Source: Vibrio sp. MEBiC08052
Lineage (GTDB): Bacteria > Pseudomonadota > Gammaproteobacteria > Enterobacterales > Vibrionaceae
Length of the DNA: 64,000 nucleotides
NCBI RefSeq assembly: GCF_001506075.1
Contig: NZ_KQ947475.1
Coordinates: 1,969,527 to 2,033,526 of the forward strand
Reading direction: 5' to 3'
Part shown: piece after piece, positions 25,243 through 37,283 of the stretch
Layout of the letters: each line of letters opens with the position of its first letter
Position numbering within the stretch: the stretch's first letter is position 1
Program-made: the position numbers and the translations under genes
Notes under the pieces: model-generated
Told to the model about the DNA's origin: nothing
What the model saw: the letters and a program-made list of their open reading frames with translations, nothing else
The model's database searches: none

Positions 25243-26540
25243 TACGATTCCGCCTGATTTAATTTTTCAATTCGAATAGTCACCGCACGTTTGTGTGCAT
25301 CCAATCCTTCGGCTTCAGCCATTGTCACCACTGTCGGAGCCAACTGACGCAAGCCATCGGCTGAAAGCTCCTGAACCGTCATGCGCTTACTAAAGTCAGC
25401 CAACCCAAGGCTGGAATAGGTTCTGGTGTAGCCATAGGTCGGTAAAACGTGATTGGTTCCGGATGCATAATCGCCGGCAGATTCCGGTGACCAGCGGCCT
25501 AAAAAGATTGAGCCGGCATTGTCGAGTAATGGCAGTAATTCTCGCGGATTTTTCGTCTGCACGATCAAATGTTCCGGGCCATAGATATTAGAAATCGAAA
25601 CTGCCTGTGTCATCGATTCGGAAATAATCACCAGACTCGATGCCAGTGCTTTTTCGGCCGTCGCCGCACGGGAAAGCACGCTGAGTTGAGACTTCACCGC
25701 ATCAGTAACCTGATCAGCAATAATCGGTGATGGTGTCACAAGAACAACTTGAGAATCGGGGCCATGCTCGGCCTGACTAAGTAAGTCGGCGGCAATAAAC
25801 TCTGGGTCAGCGGTCTCATCGGCAATGACCATGACTTCAGAGGGACCGGCGGGCATATCGATCGCTGCACCACGAAAATCGTTACTTACCTGACGTTTGG
25901 CTTCCGTCACATAAGCATTGCCCGGGCCAAAAATCTTATCGACTTTGGCAACAGACTCTGTGCCATAGGCCATCGCAGCAATCGCCTGCCCGCCCCCGAC
26001 ATTATAAACTTCATCAATCTGACACAACTTGGCAACATACAGAATTTCATCGGCAATCGGCGGCGGAGAGCACAGGACGACTTTCCGGCAACCCGCGATT
26101 CGGGCCGGCACTCCTAACATTAAAACCGTTGAAGGCAGAGGGGCACTCCCACCGGGAATATATAAACCGACGGTATTAATCGAACGTGTTATCTGTTCAC
26201 AAACCACCCCGGGCATCGTTTCAACTTGAATCGGCTGGGGAATTTGTGCTTTATGAAATTTGGTAATATTCGTGTAAGCCTGATCAAGTGCCTGTTTCAT
26301 CTCTTCGGAAAGACGCGCTGAAGCAGCTTGAATTTCCTCTGCTGAGACTCGAATATTCTCAGGGATCACATGATCGAATTTTTCAGTCAGCTCTCGGAGC
26401 GCCTGATCACCATTCTGGCGAACTTGTTCAATCACCGCAGCGACAGCAGCCGTGACACTTGCACCTTCAATGATCGCTGGACGCTCCAGAATCGAAGCTT
26501 GCTGGTCTTTGTTTAAAGATTGCCATACAACCGTTCTCAT
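25242..26540 (-). CDS. hisD: Histidinol dehydrogenase HisD
   Basis: Zinc enzyme that oxidises histidinol to histidine with two NAD+, the last two steps of the pathway. Motifs: [78 protein letters not shown] (metal and catalytic His) and [12 protein letters not shown]. The ATG at 26540 gives 432 aa. An in-frame GTG at 26549 would overlap the hisG stop and is an alternative start. Confidence 0.96.
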   Translation of the reverse strand: MRTVVWQSLNKDQQASILERPAIIEGASVTAAVAAVIEQVRQNGDQALRELTEKFDHVIPENIRVSAEEIQAASARLSEEMKQALDQAYTNITKFHKAQIPQPIQVETMPGVVCEQITRSINTVGLYIPGGSAPLPSTVLMLGVPARIAGCRKVVLCSPPPIADEILYVAKLCQIDEVYNVGGGQAIAAMAYGTESVAKVDKIFGPGNAYVTEAKRQVSNDFRGAAIDMPAGPSEVMVIADETADPEFIAADLLSQAEHGPDSQVVLVTPSPIIADQVTDAVKSQLSVLSRAATAEKALASSLVIISESMTQAVSISNIYGPEHLIVQTKNPRELLPLLDNAGSIFLGRWSPESAGDYASGTNHVLPTYGYTRTYSSLGLADFSKRMTVQELSADGLRQLAPTVVTMAEAEGLDAHKRAVTIRIEKLNQAES

Positions 26541-26545
26541 TATGA

Positions 26546-27445
26546 TCACTCCATCATTTTTTCAATCGGCAGAACCAGAATCGAGCTGGCCCCCAAGGCT
26601 TTCAAATGTTCCATTGTTTCCCAGAACAGGTTCTCTGAACTCACCAGATGCACCGCAACTTTTGATTTGTCGGCTGACAGTGGTAATACCGTCGGATCTT
26701 CCGCTCCTGGCAGTAATTGCTTAATCTCTGCCAGTTTATCCACAGGGGCATGGAGCATAATATATTTCGACTCTTTCGCCTGCTGAACACCGTGCATCCG
26801 GGTCAGTAGCTTATCGATCAAAGCAACCTTATCCGCGGCAAAATCACCACGGCGCTGAATCAGCGTCGCTTTCGACTCAAAAATCACTTCGACTTCTTTC
26901 AGGCCATTGGCTTCCAGTGTTGCCCCGGTTGATACTAAATCAGCAATTGCATCAGCCAGCCCTGCTCTGGGGGCAACTTCAACCGAGCCTGTCAACATAC
27001 AAGTGGTAAAAGGAATATCCTGACGATCCATATAAGCTTTTAGCAGATGAGGATACGTTGTCGCAATTCTCATCCCATTCAAATCTTGCGGGCCGTTGTA
27101 ACTCTTATCTTTATCAATCGCAATCGACAAACGACATCCGCCGAACTCCAGACGTCTTAAAGAAACGAACTCATTCGGTTCATTCAGCGCCAGACGATCC
27201 AAACGGGCTTCTTCGAGTACGTTTTCACCGACAAACCCCAAATCCACGACCCCATCCATAATTAATCCCGGGATGTCGTCATCACGGACTAACAGTAGAT
27301 CAATCGGCATATTCAGTGAGTGAACGACCAAACGTTCCCCCATTACATTAAACTTCACACCACACTGCTTCAGGAGTGCCATACATTCCTTGCTCAGGCG
27401 ACCTTTCTTTTGGACTGCAATTCTCAGGCGTTGTTGTGCATGCAT
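26546..27445 (-). CDS. hisG: ATP phosphoribosyltransferase HisG (long form)
   Basis: First and feedback-inhibited step of histidine synthesis: joins ATP and PRPP. The ATG at 27445 is chosen because AAGGA lies 8 bases upstream; it gives 299 aa starting [18 protein letters not shown]. The catalytic domain includes [17 protein letters not shown] and the PRPP loop [14 protein letters not shown]. The C-terminal domain (after about residue 225, [11 protein letters not shown] to [10 protein letters not shown]) is the ACT-like histidine-binding regulatory domain, so no HisZ is needed. It is the first structural gene after the attenuator. Confidence 0.97.
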   Translation of the reverse strand: MHAQQRLRIAVQKKGRLSKECMALLKQCGVKFNVMGERLVVHSLNMPIDLLLVRDDDIPGLIMDGVVDLGFVGENVLEEARLDRLALNEPNEFVSLRRLEFGGCRLSIAIDKDKSYNGPQDLNGMRIATTYPHLLKAYMDRQDIPFTTCMLTGSVEVAPRAGLADAIADLVSTGATLEANGLKEVEVIFESKATLIQRRGDFAADKVALIDKLLTRMHGVQQAKESKYIMLHAPVDKLAEIKQLLPGAEDPTVLPLSADKSKVAVHLVSSENLFWETMEHLKALGASSILVLPIEKMME

Positions 27446-27534
27446 AAATAATTCCTTGTCAATCATTGTTGTTCTTTTCAGTATCCATTCAGCTTTTGAA
27501 TATCAGCTGTTTCTTAATGTAAAGCATATAAAAA

Positions 27535-27560
27535 AACCCTCGGAATTACTCCCGAGGGTT
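27535..27560 (-). terminator. his attenuator terminator
   Basis: On the minus strand, AACCCTCGG-GAGTAATT-CCGAGGGTT followed by TTTTTT, located between the his leader peptide and hisG. This is the intrinsic terminator expected to form when histidine is plentiful and the leader is translated quickly. Confidence 0.88.
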
Positions 27561-27583
27561 GATTGAATTTTTTCATTTCACCA

Positions 27584-27606
27584 CCGGGAGAATCTTATCT
27601 CCCGGG
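27584..27606 (-). promoter_or_regulatory. his leader pause/antiterminator hairpin arm
   Basis: CCGGGAG-ATAAGATT-CTCCCGG on the minus strand, a 7-bp perfect stem between the leader peptide stop and the attenuator. Its CTCCCG-like arms can also pair with neighbouring leader segments (CGGGAG near 27617 and the attenuator arm), as in classical his attenuation. Confidence 0.6.
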
Positions 27607-27632
27607 TATGCGCTCATCTCCCGAAAGATAAC

Positions 27633-27680
27633 TTAGGGATGATGATGGTGGTGAATGTTCATAACGAAACTGTTTTTCAT
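27633..27680 (-). CDS. hisL: his operon leader peptide
   Basis: A 15-codon reading frame on the minus strand ending in five consecutive His codons, a Pro and a stop: MKNSFVMNIHHHHHP. The ATG at 27680 is chosen because GAGAAG lies just upstream; in-frame ATGs at 27692 and 27662 are alternatives. By established his-operon attenuation, stalling at the His codons when charged tRNA-His is scarce prevents the attenuator from forming and lets transcription enter hisG. Confidence 0.9.
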   Translation of the reverse strand: MKNSFVMNIHHHHHP

Positions 27681-27748
27681 AAAGCTTCTCATAATAAAAC
27701 TGCGCATACTTGGAAAAATCTTTAACTTGCCTATCAAGTTTTCTTCAC

Positions 27749-27775
27749 ACTATACAAGCTTGAGAGGTTTTGCAA
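27749..27775 (-). promoter_or_regulatory. Probable his operon promoter
   Basis: Minus strand TTGCAA (27775-27770), 15 bases, TATAGT (27754-27749). The -10 is good and correctly placed about 60-70 bases before the leader peptide; the spacer is short, so the -35 assignment is tentative. Confidence 0.45.
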
Positions 27776-27843
27776 CCCCTCTTTTGACTTTTTATGCAAA
27801 TAATCTTCATAAGACAAATAGCACCCGATAAGATCGAGTCACA

Positions 27844-29424
27844 TCAGGCATGATCAGAGAGCTTATCTTGAGATTGCTGTCGAATACGGAAGCCAAAACA
27901 GATAATAGCAAACACAGCAAATGTAACTAGCAGCGACAAGCTAACGGAATCACTTAACCCTAAAACGATATAACCAATCAGCGAGATAAACGCCACTAAC
28001 AGCGCATAAGGAAGCTGTGTCGAAACATGATCAATATGGTTACACCGCGCCCCGGTAGACGACAAGATTGTTGTGTCAGAAATCGGAGAACAGTGATCAC
28101 CAAAGACGGAACCTGCAAGTACCGCCGCTAACATTGGCATCATCAGCGCCAGTTCGGTTGCGCCGGCAATATCCCCGGCAATCGGTAACATGATGCCAAA
28201 CGTTCCCCACGATGTACCGGTCGCGAATGCCATAAGCCCCGACAACACAAACAGAATAGCCGGCAACCAGTGTACCGGAATGTTACCTTGAGCCATCGAC
28301 GAGAGATAAAGCCCGGTCTGCATGTCTTTAATCACCGCACCAATCGTCCAGGCGAAAAACAGCACTAAGATAGCCCCGAACATTGACTTCATACCGATTA
28401 GCAGCGTTTTCAAGATGGTAACCAGTGACATTCGTTGTCTCAATACCGAAAACAGTGCCATCAATAGTCCGACTAAACCGCCGTCAATCAAAGACATTCC
28501 CACATTCGTATTTTCAAACGCCCCTAAAATACTAAATATTTCACCTGCAGCAGTCAGCGACTGCCAGCCGGTAAAGAGCATTGCGGCAACGGTAGCAATC
28601 ACCAATACCACAATCGGCACAATTAAGTCACGAACTCGCCCTGATTCACTTTCTTGAATATCGAGCTCATCTTTGAGTTCTGCTACCTGATCATTGCGAC
28701 CGATCCCGAATGCAACCCGATGCTCATGAGATTTCATCGGACCGATATCCAATTGAAAAATGATCATTGCAAACACCATCAATAAAGCAAAAATGGCGTA
28801 GAAATTCATCGGAATCAACTCAACATATGCACTCAACGGTGTATATTCTGTCATACCGTGGGAAACTAAAATTCCACCGATAATGGTCATAATATACGCA
28901 CCCCAGCTGGAAGCGGGCATGATAATACACATAGGTGCTGCGGTTGAATCAAGAATATACGCAAGTTTTGCGCGTGAAACACCGAAGCGGTCGGTCACCG
29001 GACGAGAAATCGAACCAACCGCCAGACTATTAAAATAGTCATCGACAAAAATGAAAACGCCCAAAAAAGCAGAAAGCAATTGTGCACCTTTATTGCCCTT
29101 CACTTTTTTATCTGCCCACAGTGCAAATGCTCGCGTACCACCGGAAAGCGTCAAAATTGCAGTCATCATCCCTAGCAGGAGGAGAAAGCCGATAATACTC
29201 ATGTTCCAACTGTTAATTGTGCCATCTTCAATCACCAGCGTATAAACTTTGTCTTGAATATAATTAAACGAAGAAAATAGAGAATAATCGTTCAACAGGC
29301 AGGCCCCTAACAAGATGCCAACGCCTAAAGAAAGCAGCACTCGTCTGGTTAGAATCGCCATACCCAAAGCAACAATCGGTGGAAAAAGAGATATTAAGGA
29401 GGAGGAAAAATCAACTAATGTCAT
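27844..29424 (-). CDS. NhaC-family Na+/H+ antiporter
   Basis: A polytopic membrane transporter of 526 aa from the ATG at 29424, with about 11-12 hydrophobic helices. Family hallmarks include FVDDYFNSLAVGSISRPVTD, STAAPMCIIMPASSWGAYI, ATGTSWGTFGIMLPIA and GSVFGDHCSPISDTTILSSTGA, all typical of the NhaC/YuiF group. A soluble loop near 230-265 is rich in Glu and Asp. It probably exchanges Na+ for H+, though some relatives carry amino acids or organic acids. It lies on the same strand just before the his promoter but is separated from it by about 65 bases. Confidence 0.85.
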   Translation of the reverse strand: MTLVDFSSSLISLFPPIVALGMAILTRRVLLSLGVGILLGACLLNDYSLFSSFNYIQDKVYTLVIEDGTINSWNMSIIGFLLLLGMMTAILTLSGGTRAFALWADKKVKGNKGAQLLSAFLGVFIFVDDYFNSLAVGSISRPVTDRFGVSRAKLAYILDSTAAPMCIIMPASSWGAYIMTIIGGILVSHGMTEYTPLSAYVELIPMNFYAIFALLMVFAMIIFQLDIGPMKSHEHRVAFGIGRNDQVAELKDELDIQESESGRVRDLIVPIVVLVIATVAAMLFTGWQSLTAAGEIFSILGAFENTNVGMSLIDGGLVGLLMALFSVLRQRMSLVTILKTLLIGMKSMFGAILVLFFAWTIGAVIKDMQTGLYLSSMAQGNIPVHWLPAILFVLSGLMAFATGTSWGTFGIMLPIAGDIAGATELALMMPMLAAVLAGSVFGDHCSPISDTTILSSTGARCNHIDHVSTQLPYALLVAFISLIGYIVLGLSDSVSLSLLVTFAVFAIICFGFRIRQQSQDKLSDHA

Positions 29425-30079
29425 GATCTTCAATAACCAATGATTTAATATGGTAAGAGACCTACTGCATTGTAATTACATGAATAACCTGTCTGCGTCA
29501 TTCAAAGATGAACTAAGTGAAAAGCAATCTAGTTTCACCCAATCCTACAGTAGCGCTCCATAGTTATACAAATAAATAGACTATGGCAGTGTTGCCCCTA
29601 TTCGAGAACAACCCCAGCAAACGGCCTTTGATAAACACGTTCACTTCGGCAAAAAAGCCTTTCAATCAAAGTCATTGGCATCACCCTACCCTGATTTACT
29701 TATCTTGATTGCACCTCTACACGGACTAGAACAATTCACTACCACTTCGACAGAGTAACGGCAGTATATGTTGATGACCGAATTAGAACGCGCCCATTGT
29801 ACAAATACCGGAACCATTTGCAATAGGTTTATCCGTCCTTTAAATCAAAAAGGCTCAACCAAGCAATAGGCTTCGTATTAATCTCAATGAATAACTCAAG
29901 TTAACAAATCAAGCTCATATATGATATTCATCGTAATTAATGATAATTTGACACAAGCATTTACAATAATTTACGATTCTGCCAGTTTTTTTATATATTA
30001 TTAGTTCGCTAATGTTGTCATAATAAATATCTGCGTTTATTATTACGTTGTGTTTAAATTAAGTTGTGGGAATAACAAA
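29425..30079. other. Divergent region between antiporter gene and hns
   Basis: About 650 bases without a gene. From about 29880 to 30050 it is very AT-rich and presumably holds the hns promoter and sites for H-NS autoregulation. No clear operator, RNA structure or small open reading frame was recognised. Confidence 0.5.
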
Positions 30080-30481
30080 ATGTCGGAACTAACTAAAACT
30101 CTACTGAATATTCGTAGCTTACGCGCCTATGCGCGTAATTTAACACTCGTTCAGTTAGAAGAAGCTTTAGAAAAACTGACCTCTGTCGTTGAAGAACGCA
30201 GAGAATCAGAAGAACAAGAAAGAGCAGAAAGAGAAAAACAAGAAGCAAAACTAGCTCAAATTGCTGAACAAATTGCACAAGATGGTATCGATGTAGACGC
30301 ATTAATTTCTGCACTTTCCACCGAAGGTAAGACAAAAGGTAAACGTGCACCACGCCCAGCGAAATATAAATATATCGATGAAAACGGTGCAGAAAAAACT
30401 TGGACAGGTCAAGGTCGTACACCATCTGTAATTCAAAAAGCCCTTGATGAAGGCAAATCTCTGGATGATTTTGAGCTCTAA
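30080..30481 (+). CDS. hns: H-NS nucleoid protein (VicH type)
   Basis: Nucleoid-structuring xenogeneic silencer of 133 aa. The N-terminus [20 protein letters not shown] and a long Glu/Arg/Lys coiled coil (about 40-75) drive oligomerisation; the C-terminal domain has the AT-hook-like DNA-binding loop TWTGQGRTP within [13 protein letters not shown]. The ATG at 30080 gives the canonical N-terminus; an upstream in-frame start at 30050 is not family-like. It corresponds to VicH of V. cholerae, which also lies near gsk. It has its own terminator. Confidence 0.94.
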   Translation: MSELTKTLLNIRSLRAYARNLTLVQLEEALEKLTSVVEERRESEEQERAEREKQEAKLAQIAEQIAQDGIDVDALISALSTEGKTKGKRAPRPAKYKYIDENGAEKTWTGQGRTPSVIQKALDEGKSLDDFEL

Positions 30482-30500
30482 TACCAGAAACATAAAAAAT

Positions 30501-30526
30501 AAAAGGCTCCTTATGGAGCCTTTTTA
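30501..30526 (+). terminator. Intrinsic terminator of hns
   Basis: AAAAGGCTCC-TTAT-GGAGCCTTTTTAT: a 10-bp stem with tetraloop and T run, 20 bases after the hns stop. Confidence 0.92.
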
Positions 30527-30623
30527 TTGTTTCTCATTCAGGATAATTATATGAACCTTTGTGCGAAACCGATTATTCTTAGCAAAACATTTTACCCGCT
30601 TTTTCCGCGTTAAATTCTTTTTG

Positions 30624-31928
30624 TTATCGTTCCCAATATGCTTCTTCCAGACTATCTTCTTTCTCCGGCAAGCCTTTTGATAATCTTGGTGAATGTTGAC
30701 TTAAAACTTCATAGCTTGCTCTATTAGAATACCTACAGACTTGGGAGAACGATGAATAAGTAATAGAATCATATTGATGCTTAATTGAATTCGGAACATT
30801 CATTTTATGATATCTATTTGCGGCCATGTCATGTAATAAAGCAGATAATGCCGCATCACCGGCACCATTAGTATTTTTAATCACTTCAGGTCCCCCCATA
30901 TAAGGCGCGATATGTGAGTACACTCTGATCGGATGAGTACAACACTGCTTCATCATTGGCCGGCTAAATTCGTAGCGATTAAACTCAGGAATACTGCCCG
31001 GTAATAAAGGCAAGCTGGTTTGACGTTTGGCGTCATCATCTGTATATCCAGCCATAAATAAACCGAGCGGTCCTGCAGTACACAACACCAGATCGACCCA
31101 TTCAAGGGCTTTATTTGCAGCCATCAACGGATCGGTTTCTCCGGTTAAAGCATGTCCTTCATCTTCATTCATCGCAACTACCGTAACGTGCTGCTTTAAG
31201 AAGTCTTGCCAAAAGGCTGGATCCTGTTCAATCACATGTTTTGTCCCCAGAGTTAATACTGCCGGAACATGATATTTTTTCGCATATTCTATCGCCTTCA
31301 TTGTTGCTTGAGGCATCGGATCACCCGGTTGGCAGCGAATTAAATATGCCGTTAAAACCAAAGCAGAAGCCGACTGAAAAATATGCTCCGGAATACTTTC
31401 TGCCCGGAGTTGATTCATTTGACCTTCGCTAATAGCAAAAGTTCGTTCGCCACTTGAAGTGACCAATGTAAAGCAACGTCCGATCGCGCCATCAATTCCC
31501 TGTAAATGATTCAAATCCACTCGGCTGGACGTATTACACAAATAACGATAACCATAACTACCGATCCCAATATTCTTACACATGACGCCTAATAAGGTAG
31601 AACGGTCATCAGCCAATACAGAATAATTATGCAAAGTATTACCGATTGTGCCACCAGCATATTCATTAGTAATCAGATGCTTTTCAACCAACTCAGAATA
31701 AAGTAACTCAGCGGTTTCATCCTGAATAACTAAAGAGTGTCCAAGACTTAACTCATATCGTTGAATTAAATCTTCATCGACCATCGCTTCAATATCAACA
31801 AGTATTTGGTCAATACCAATAACATGTGTATGAGGAGACATTTTTCGTCGAGAGCTTCGTAAAATGAGCAAATCTCGCTCATCGACAGGAAAATAATGTT
31901 TTGACTTACGCTGACCGGGAAACTTCAT
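30624..31928 (-). CDS. gsk: Inosine/guanosine kinase
   Basis: PfkB-family nucleoside kinase that salvages inosine and guanosine to IMP and GMP. It has the family N-terminal region (GGTIGNTLHNYSVLADD, glycine-rich substrate motif) and the C-terminal PfkB signature NTNGAGDAALSALLHD with the catalytic Asp. At 434 aa it is the same size as E. coli Gsk. The gene stands alone, convergent with hns and divergent from mnmA. Purine salvage links it in function to purR and purB in this window, though no shared operator was seen. Confidence 0.93.
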   Translation of the reverse strand: MKFPGQRKSKHYFPVDERDLLILRSSRRKMSPHTHVIGIDQILVDIEAMVDEDLIQRYELSLGHSLVIQDETAELLYSELVEKHLITNEYAGGTIGNTLHNYSVLADDRSTLLGVMCKNIGIGSYGYRYLCNTSSRVDLNHLQGIDGAIGRCFTLVTSSGERTFAISEGQMNQLRAESIPEHIFQSASALVLTAYLIRCQPGDPMPQATMKAIEYAKKYHVPAVLTLGTKHVIEQDPAFWQDFLKQHVTVVAMNEDEGHALTGETDPLMAANKALEWVDLVLCTAGPLGLFMAGYTDDDAKRQTSLPLLPGSIPEFNRYEFSRPMMKQCCTHPIRVYSHIAPYMGGPEVIKNTNGAGDAALSALLHDMAANRYHKMNVPNSIKHQYDSITYSSFSQVCRYSNRASYEVLSQHSPRLSKGLPEKEDSLEEAYWER

Positions 31929-32527
31929 ATTTAAATTATCGTGAATTAAAAGACTGCGTAAGTTTAGCCGCCAATATAGCCCTCGGCAATGGCTCGAACA
32001 ACAGTAATCGATTTCACATTAAAAATTAAATATCCTTGATAGCAACATATGAAATATAGCGCATGAATATAGATGCAATAAAAATTAATTTTATAAAACT
32101 ATTATCTCCGTTCCAAATTTTTCAGTATTTTTAGCCAAAGACAAACTTGACAAATAAATCATCAATGCATATCAAACATCATACGAGTTCTAATCAACTA
32201 TTTTTATAACCATCACATATATTTTGTGACTGATTCGACGACTGTTTTTATATCTTTTTTTGTAACTAAAAATATCGACTCACACCATAATGCCAAAAAA
32301 TTTTACAAAAAAAACATTTCGCATATCAATATGTCAATCGTCTTCATTTTTATAAAATATTGATAACTTCCTATCATCATTCGATTCAATTCATCCAATG
32401 CAATGGATTGATTCTGAGTGAAATACACTCAATTAATCCCTCAAGATGACCACTCCAGATGAAGCTGTAACCGCCACATTCTTTCTGATAGAATCAGCAG
32501 CCTCAACAGAACAAGTGGTATTGAGAG
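31929..32527. other. gsk-mnmA divergent intergenic region
   Basis: 600 bases, strongly AT-rich, with no plausible gene on either strand. It must contain the promoters of gsk (minus) and mnmA (plus). I recognised no operator, riboswitch or terminator. Its AT-richness would make it a natural H-NS target (inference). Confidence 0.5.
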
Positions 32528-33658
32528 ATGTTAGAAAACCGAGAAGCAAACGCACAGAAAAAAGTGATCGTCGGCATGTCTGGCGGGGTTGATTCATCCG
32601 TTTCAGCTTACCTTCTTCAACAACAGGGCTATCAAGTTGAAGGCCTGTTCATGAAAAATTGGGAAGAAGATGATAACGAAGAATACTGTACCGCGGCTGA
32701 AGATCTGGCCGATGCTCAGGCTGTTTGCGATAAGTTGGGTATTTATCTTCATACGATCAATTTTGCTGCTGAATACTGGGATAATGTATTCGAATATTTT
32801 CTTGCCGAATATAAAGCGGGAAGAACACCAAATCCCGATATTCTGTGTAACAAAGAAATCAAGTTCAAAGCCTTTTTAGAATTTGCTGAAGAGATTCTGG
32901 ATGCTGACTACATTGCCATGGGACATTATGTCCGTCGGACATTCCCGTCAGGTCATGACAAACCGCAAATGTTAAGAGGCTTAGACAACAATAAAGACCA
33001 GAGTTACTTCCTCTACACCTTGAGCCATGAACAGATTGCCAAAAGCCTGTTTCCGGTCGGTGAACTGGAAAAACCACAAGTCCGTCAGATCGCCGAAGAA
33101 CAAGGTTTAATTACCGCGAAGAAGAAAGATTCCACGGGGATCTGCTTTATCGGGGAAAGAAAATTTACCGATTTCTTGTCGCGTTATCTTCCTGCCCAAC
33201 CGGGTAAAATAGAAACCCCTGAAGGTAAGGTCATCGGTGAGCATCAAGGGTTGATGTACCATACACTGGGGCAACGCAAAGGTCTCCATATCGGTGGGCT
33301 CAAAGAGAGTAGTGAACAGCCTTGGTATGTGGCCGAAAAAGATTTACAACGCAATGTGCTGATTGCAGTCCAAGGTTCCGATCATCCGCGGTTAAAATCT
33401 GAAGGATTGGTTGCCTCACAACTACACTGGGTGGATCGTCTCGTACCGGAAAGTCCGTTGCAATGCACAGTGAAAACTCGCTATCGTCAAACGGATATCC
33501 CATGTACCATCATCCCTGCCAATAATGGTAAACTAAAAGTCATTTTTGATGAGCCTCAAATCGCTGTGACACCAGGACAGTCCGCTGTATTCTATCTCGG
33601 TGATGTCTGTCTCGGTGGCGGGGTCATCGAAACACGAATTCCATACACTGTATTATAA
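32528..33658 (+). CDS. mnmA: tRNA-specific 2-thiouridylase MnmA
   Basis: Installs the 2-thio group on U34 of tRNA-Lys, -Glu and -Gln, using sulfur relayed from IscS through the Tus proteins. The PP-loop ATPase motif SGGVDS is at residues 18-23. The two catalytic cysteines are Cys107 ([12 protein letters not shown]) and Cys206 ([12 protein letters not shown]). At 376 aa it is full length. It is the first gene of mnmA-hflD-purB, the same arrangement as in E. coli, with hflD starting 16 bases after its stop. Confidence 0.96.
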   Translation: MLENREANAQKKVIVGMSGGVDSSVSAYLLQQQGYQVEGLFMKNWEEDDNEEYCTAAEDLADAQAVCDKLGIYLHTINFAAEYWDNVFEYFLAEYKAGRTPNPDILCNKEIKFKAFLEFAEEILDADYIAMGHYVRRTFPSGHDKPQMLRGLDNNKDQSYFLYTLSHEQIAKSLFPVGELEKPQVRQIAEEQGLITAKKKDSTGICFIGERKFTDFLSRYLPAQPGKIETPEGKVIGEHQGLMYHTLGQRKGLHIGGLKESSEQPWYVAEKDLQRNVLIAVQGSDHPRLKSEGLVASQLHWVDRLVPESPLQCTVKTRYRQTDIPCTIIPANNGKLKVIFDEPQIAVTPGQSAVFYLGDVCLGGGVIETRIPYTVL

Positions 33659-33674
33659 GATTCAGGAGTTTTAC

Positions 33675-34292
33675 GTGGCGAACACAAACTATGACCGCAC
33701 AATCGCTTTTGCAGGAATTTGTCAGGCAGCATTTCTGGTACAACAGATTGCGAAGAACGGTCAATGTGACTCTGACGCCTTTGAAACTTCAATTAAAGCG
33801 ATTCTGAACATGAATCCGACCAGTACCATTGATGTGTTCGGACGCGAAGAAAATCTTAAAGTCGGGCTCGAATGCCTGACAAACGGGCTGGACAGCACTC
33901 CGTCTGGTAGTGAACTGACACGCTATATTATTAGCCTGATGGCCTTGGAACGTAAACTGAACAGTCGTCGGGATGCGATGTCGCAACTCGGCGATCGCCT
34001 TGAAATGCTCGAACGCCAATCAGCTCACTTCGAAATTCTAGATGAACAGATGATGAGTAATATTGCGAGTGTCTATCTGGATGTCATCAGTCCGATCGGG
34101 CCACGAATTCAAGTCACTGGCACACCATCTGTGTTACAACAAACCGCGAATCAACATAAAGTCCGAGCGTTGCTCCTTGCCGGGATCAGAAGCGCAGTTT
34201 TATGGCGTCAAGTCGGTGGTAAACGCCGTCATCTTATTTTTGGCCGGAAGAAAATGGTCGAACAGGCTAGAATTCTTTTAGCCCGAATTTAA
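33675..34292 (+). CDS. hflD: High frequency lysogenization protein HflD
   Basis: A membrane-associated helical protein that in E. coli binds the lambda CII activator and limits lysogeny; its housekeeping role is not settled. The GTG at 33675 is selected because CAGGAG lies just upstream and the protein then begins [22 protein letters not shown], the family N-terminus; this gives 205 aa. [20 protein letters not shown] and the C-terminal [21 protein letters not shown] are characteristic. It sits between mnmA and purB as in E. coli. Confidence 0.93.
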   Translation: MANTNYDRTIAFAGICQAAFLVQQIAKNGQCDSDAFETSIKAILNMNPTSTIDVFGREENLKVGLECLTNGLDSTPSGSELTRYIISLMALERKLNSRRDAMSQLGDRLEMLERQSAHFEILDEQMMSNIASVYLDVISPIGPRIQVTGTPSVLQQTANQHKVRALLLAGIRSAVLWRQVGGKRRHLIFGRKKMVEQARILLARI

Positions 34293-34335
34293 AATATCTC
34301 GCGTTCAGGCGAACTAAATTCACTCTCAAATCTAA

Positions 34336-35733
<1,398 letters not shown>

Positions 35734-35759
35734 GTTATTGACTTCTTTCTGAATTTGAA

Positions 35760-35786
35760 AAAAGGCTTCCGTTTGGAAGCCTTTTT
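35760..35786. terminator. Bidirectional terminator between purB and htpX
   Basis: AAAAGGCTTCC-GTTT-GGAAGCCTTTTTA: an 11-bp stem with A run before and T run after, serving convergent purB and htpX. Confidence 0.93.
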
Positions 35787-35829
35787 ACGTTTGAATTGAA
35801 GGTCGAAGAAAATCTCACCTTCATATTAT

Positions 35830-36693
35830 TTATAGCTGACGTAATGCAGCGATTCTTTTTTCCAGTGGAGGGTGGCTCATCAAGAGTTCGGTCAGAGAAC
35901 GCTTGCCATTGATACCAAATGCCATCATGGAACCTTCCAGCTGAGATTCATGGCTCATTCTCAAACGTTCTAAAGCCGCAATCATTTTCTGTTTACCGAC
36001 CAGTTGTGCTGCGCCTGCATCCGCATAAAACTCTCGACGGCGGCTATACCACATCGTAATGACACTGGCCAAAATACCAAATACGAGTTCCAAAACTATG
36101 GATACCAAAAAGTAAACCATCGGATTACCACTCTCTCCTTCATCGGAATCACGAGAAGAGACAATCCCGGCAATAAAGCGCGCCATAAAGATAACGAATG
36201 TATTCACGACCCCTTGAAGCAGCGTCATAGTCACCATATCACCGTTAGCAATATGGCTCATCTCGTGTGCCAGCACCGCTTCCGCTTCATCCCGGGTCAT
36301 GTTGTGTAACAGCCCCGTTGAAACCGCAACTAACGAATCGTTCCGCTTTGCTCCGGTTGCAAATGCATTCATATCGGGTGAATCATAAATTGCAACGGTC
36401 GGCATACCGACCCCCACCTGTTTCGCCTGACGTTTCACGGTCTCAAATAACCAATGCTCGGTTTCATTGCGTGGATTCTCAATAACCATGCCACCGACAG
36501 AGCGTAACGCAATGCCTTTGGACATCAATAATGAAATCAATGACCCGCCGAAACCAAACACAGCGGCCAGAACCAGCAAACCGGACAAGCTCCCCGGTCT
36601 GATCCCTGTCACGGCATAAACCACATTTAAGACGATACTGAGCACCAGTATGACTGCAAGGTTGGTTGCCAAAAATAACAAAATGCGTTTCAT
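35830..36693 (-). CDS. htpX: Membrane metalloprotease HtpX
   Basis: Inner-membrane M48 zinc protease that degrades misfolded membrane proteins and overlaps in role with FtsH. Two N-terminal helices (about 3-30 and 34-55) precede the active site HEMSH at residues 143-147; two more hydrophobic segments follow at about 158-178 and 195-215, and [18 protein letters not shown] holds the third zinc ligand Glu. 287 aa. In E. coli it is a Cpx-controlled envelope-stress gene. Here it lies beside the PspA cassette, another membrane-stress function, but with no shared transcript. Confidence 0.95.
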   Translation of the reverse strand: MKRILLFLATNLAVILVLSIVLNVVYAVTGIRPGSLSGLLVLAAVFGFGGSLISLLMSKGIALRSVGGMVIENPRNETEHWLFETVKRQAKQVGVGMPTVAIYDSPDMNAFATGAKRNDSLVAVSTGLLHNMTRDEAEAVLAHEMSHIANGDMVTMTLLQGVVNTFVIFMARFIAGIVSSRDSDEGESGNPMVYFLVSIVLELVFGILASVITMWYSRRREFYADAGAAQLVGKQKMIAALERLRMSHESQLEGSMMAFGINGKRSLTELLMSHPPLEKRIAALRQL

Positions 36694-37090
36694 GACTCAC
36701 TCTCCCATGAGAAACATACACAAGTTGATCGTTCGTTGAATTCACGCCGTCACGATCTATTATTTAACTCTTATACAGAGCCAGCAGCCACTTTTATTCT
36801 TCGTCAATAAAGCATACTGACCCATATATCCATAAAGTATGGTCGTCTATTTCAAAAACAAGGTGAAGCGGTAAATTGCAACATTTGATGACAACGTCAC
36901 CGCAATCGGACTCGTTTTGAGCACACCGAACAGCAACGTCTCTGGCGATCTTCGCACGTCTGAACGGTCACCATTCAGCGATAAAAACAGTCCTATAAAT
37001 TAGACTTTAGTCTTATTGTCAATTCGCGGAAAGGCATCTACTTTTATCGTGTACGATGTCGTTCCATACATGATAAAAAAGGAAACCGTC
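36694..37090. other. Region between htpX and small ORF
   Basis: About 400 bases without a recognised gene, carrying the htpX promoter (minus) and that of the small gene at 37091. A 12-bp palindrome AGACT-TT-AGTCT sits at 37002-37013, about 80 bases before that gene, just after a TATAAAT box (36994-37000); this may be an operator overlapping a promoter. Confidence 0.45.
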
Positions 37091-37264
37091 ATGTCAGAAG
37101 CTAACAACTATCAAATGGCTATTGATTTATTACGTTGTCATTTGGGTCTGTCCGAAGAAGAAGCGAAACAACAGCTCGGTATAGACCAACCGGTATATGA
37201 ACAGAAAAAACAAAATCAATCACATGCTAAGTCTGCTCAATATACTTATCCGGCAACCCACTAG
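37091..37264 (+). CDS. Small hypothetical protein (57 aa)
   Basis: A 57-aa reading frame, MSEANNYQMAIDLLRCHLGL..., with AAAAGGAAA placed before the ATG and its own terminator after the stop; both support a real gene. The first half is a predicted amphipathic helix (YQMAIDLLRCHLGLSEEEAKQQLG), broken here only for description; the second half is polar and rich in Gln, Lys and Ser. There is no signal peptide or membrane segment. I do not recognise a family. An upstream in-frame ATG at 37070 is less well placed. Confidence 0.55.
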   Translation: MSEANNYQMAIDLLRCHLGLSEEEAKQQLGIDQPVYEQKKQNQSHAKSAQYTYPATH

Positions 37265-37283
37265 TTCGTGTTTTTCTCTACAA

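Noticed and set aside
30093..30425. 110-codon frame antisense to hns
   Set aside because: It lies wholly inside hns on the other strand; the composition mirrors the Glu/Lys-rich coiled coil and no family is visible.
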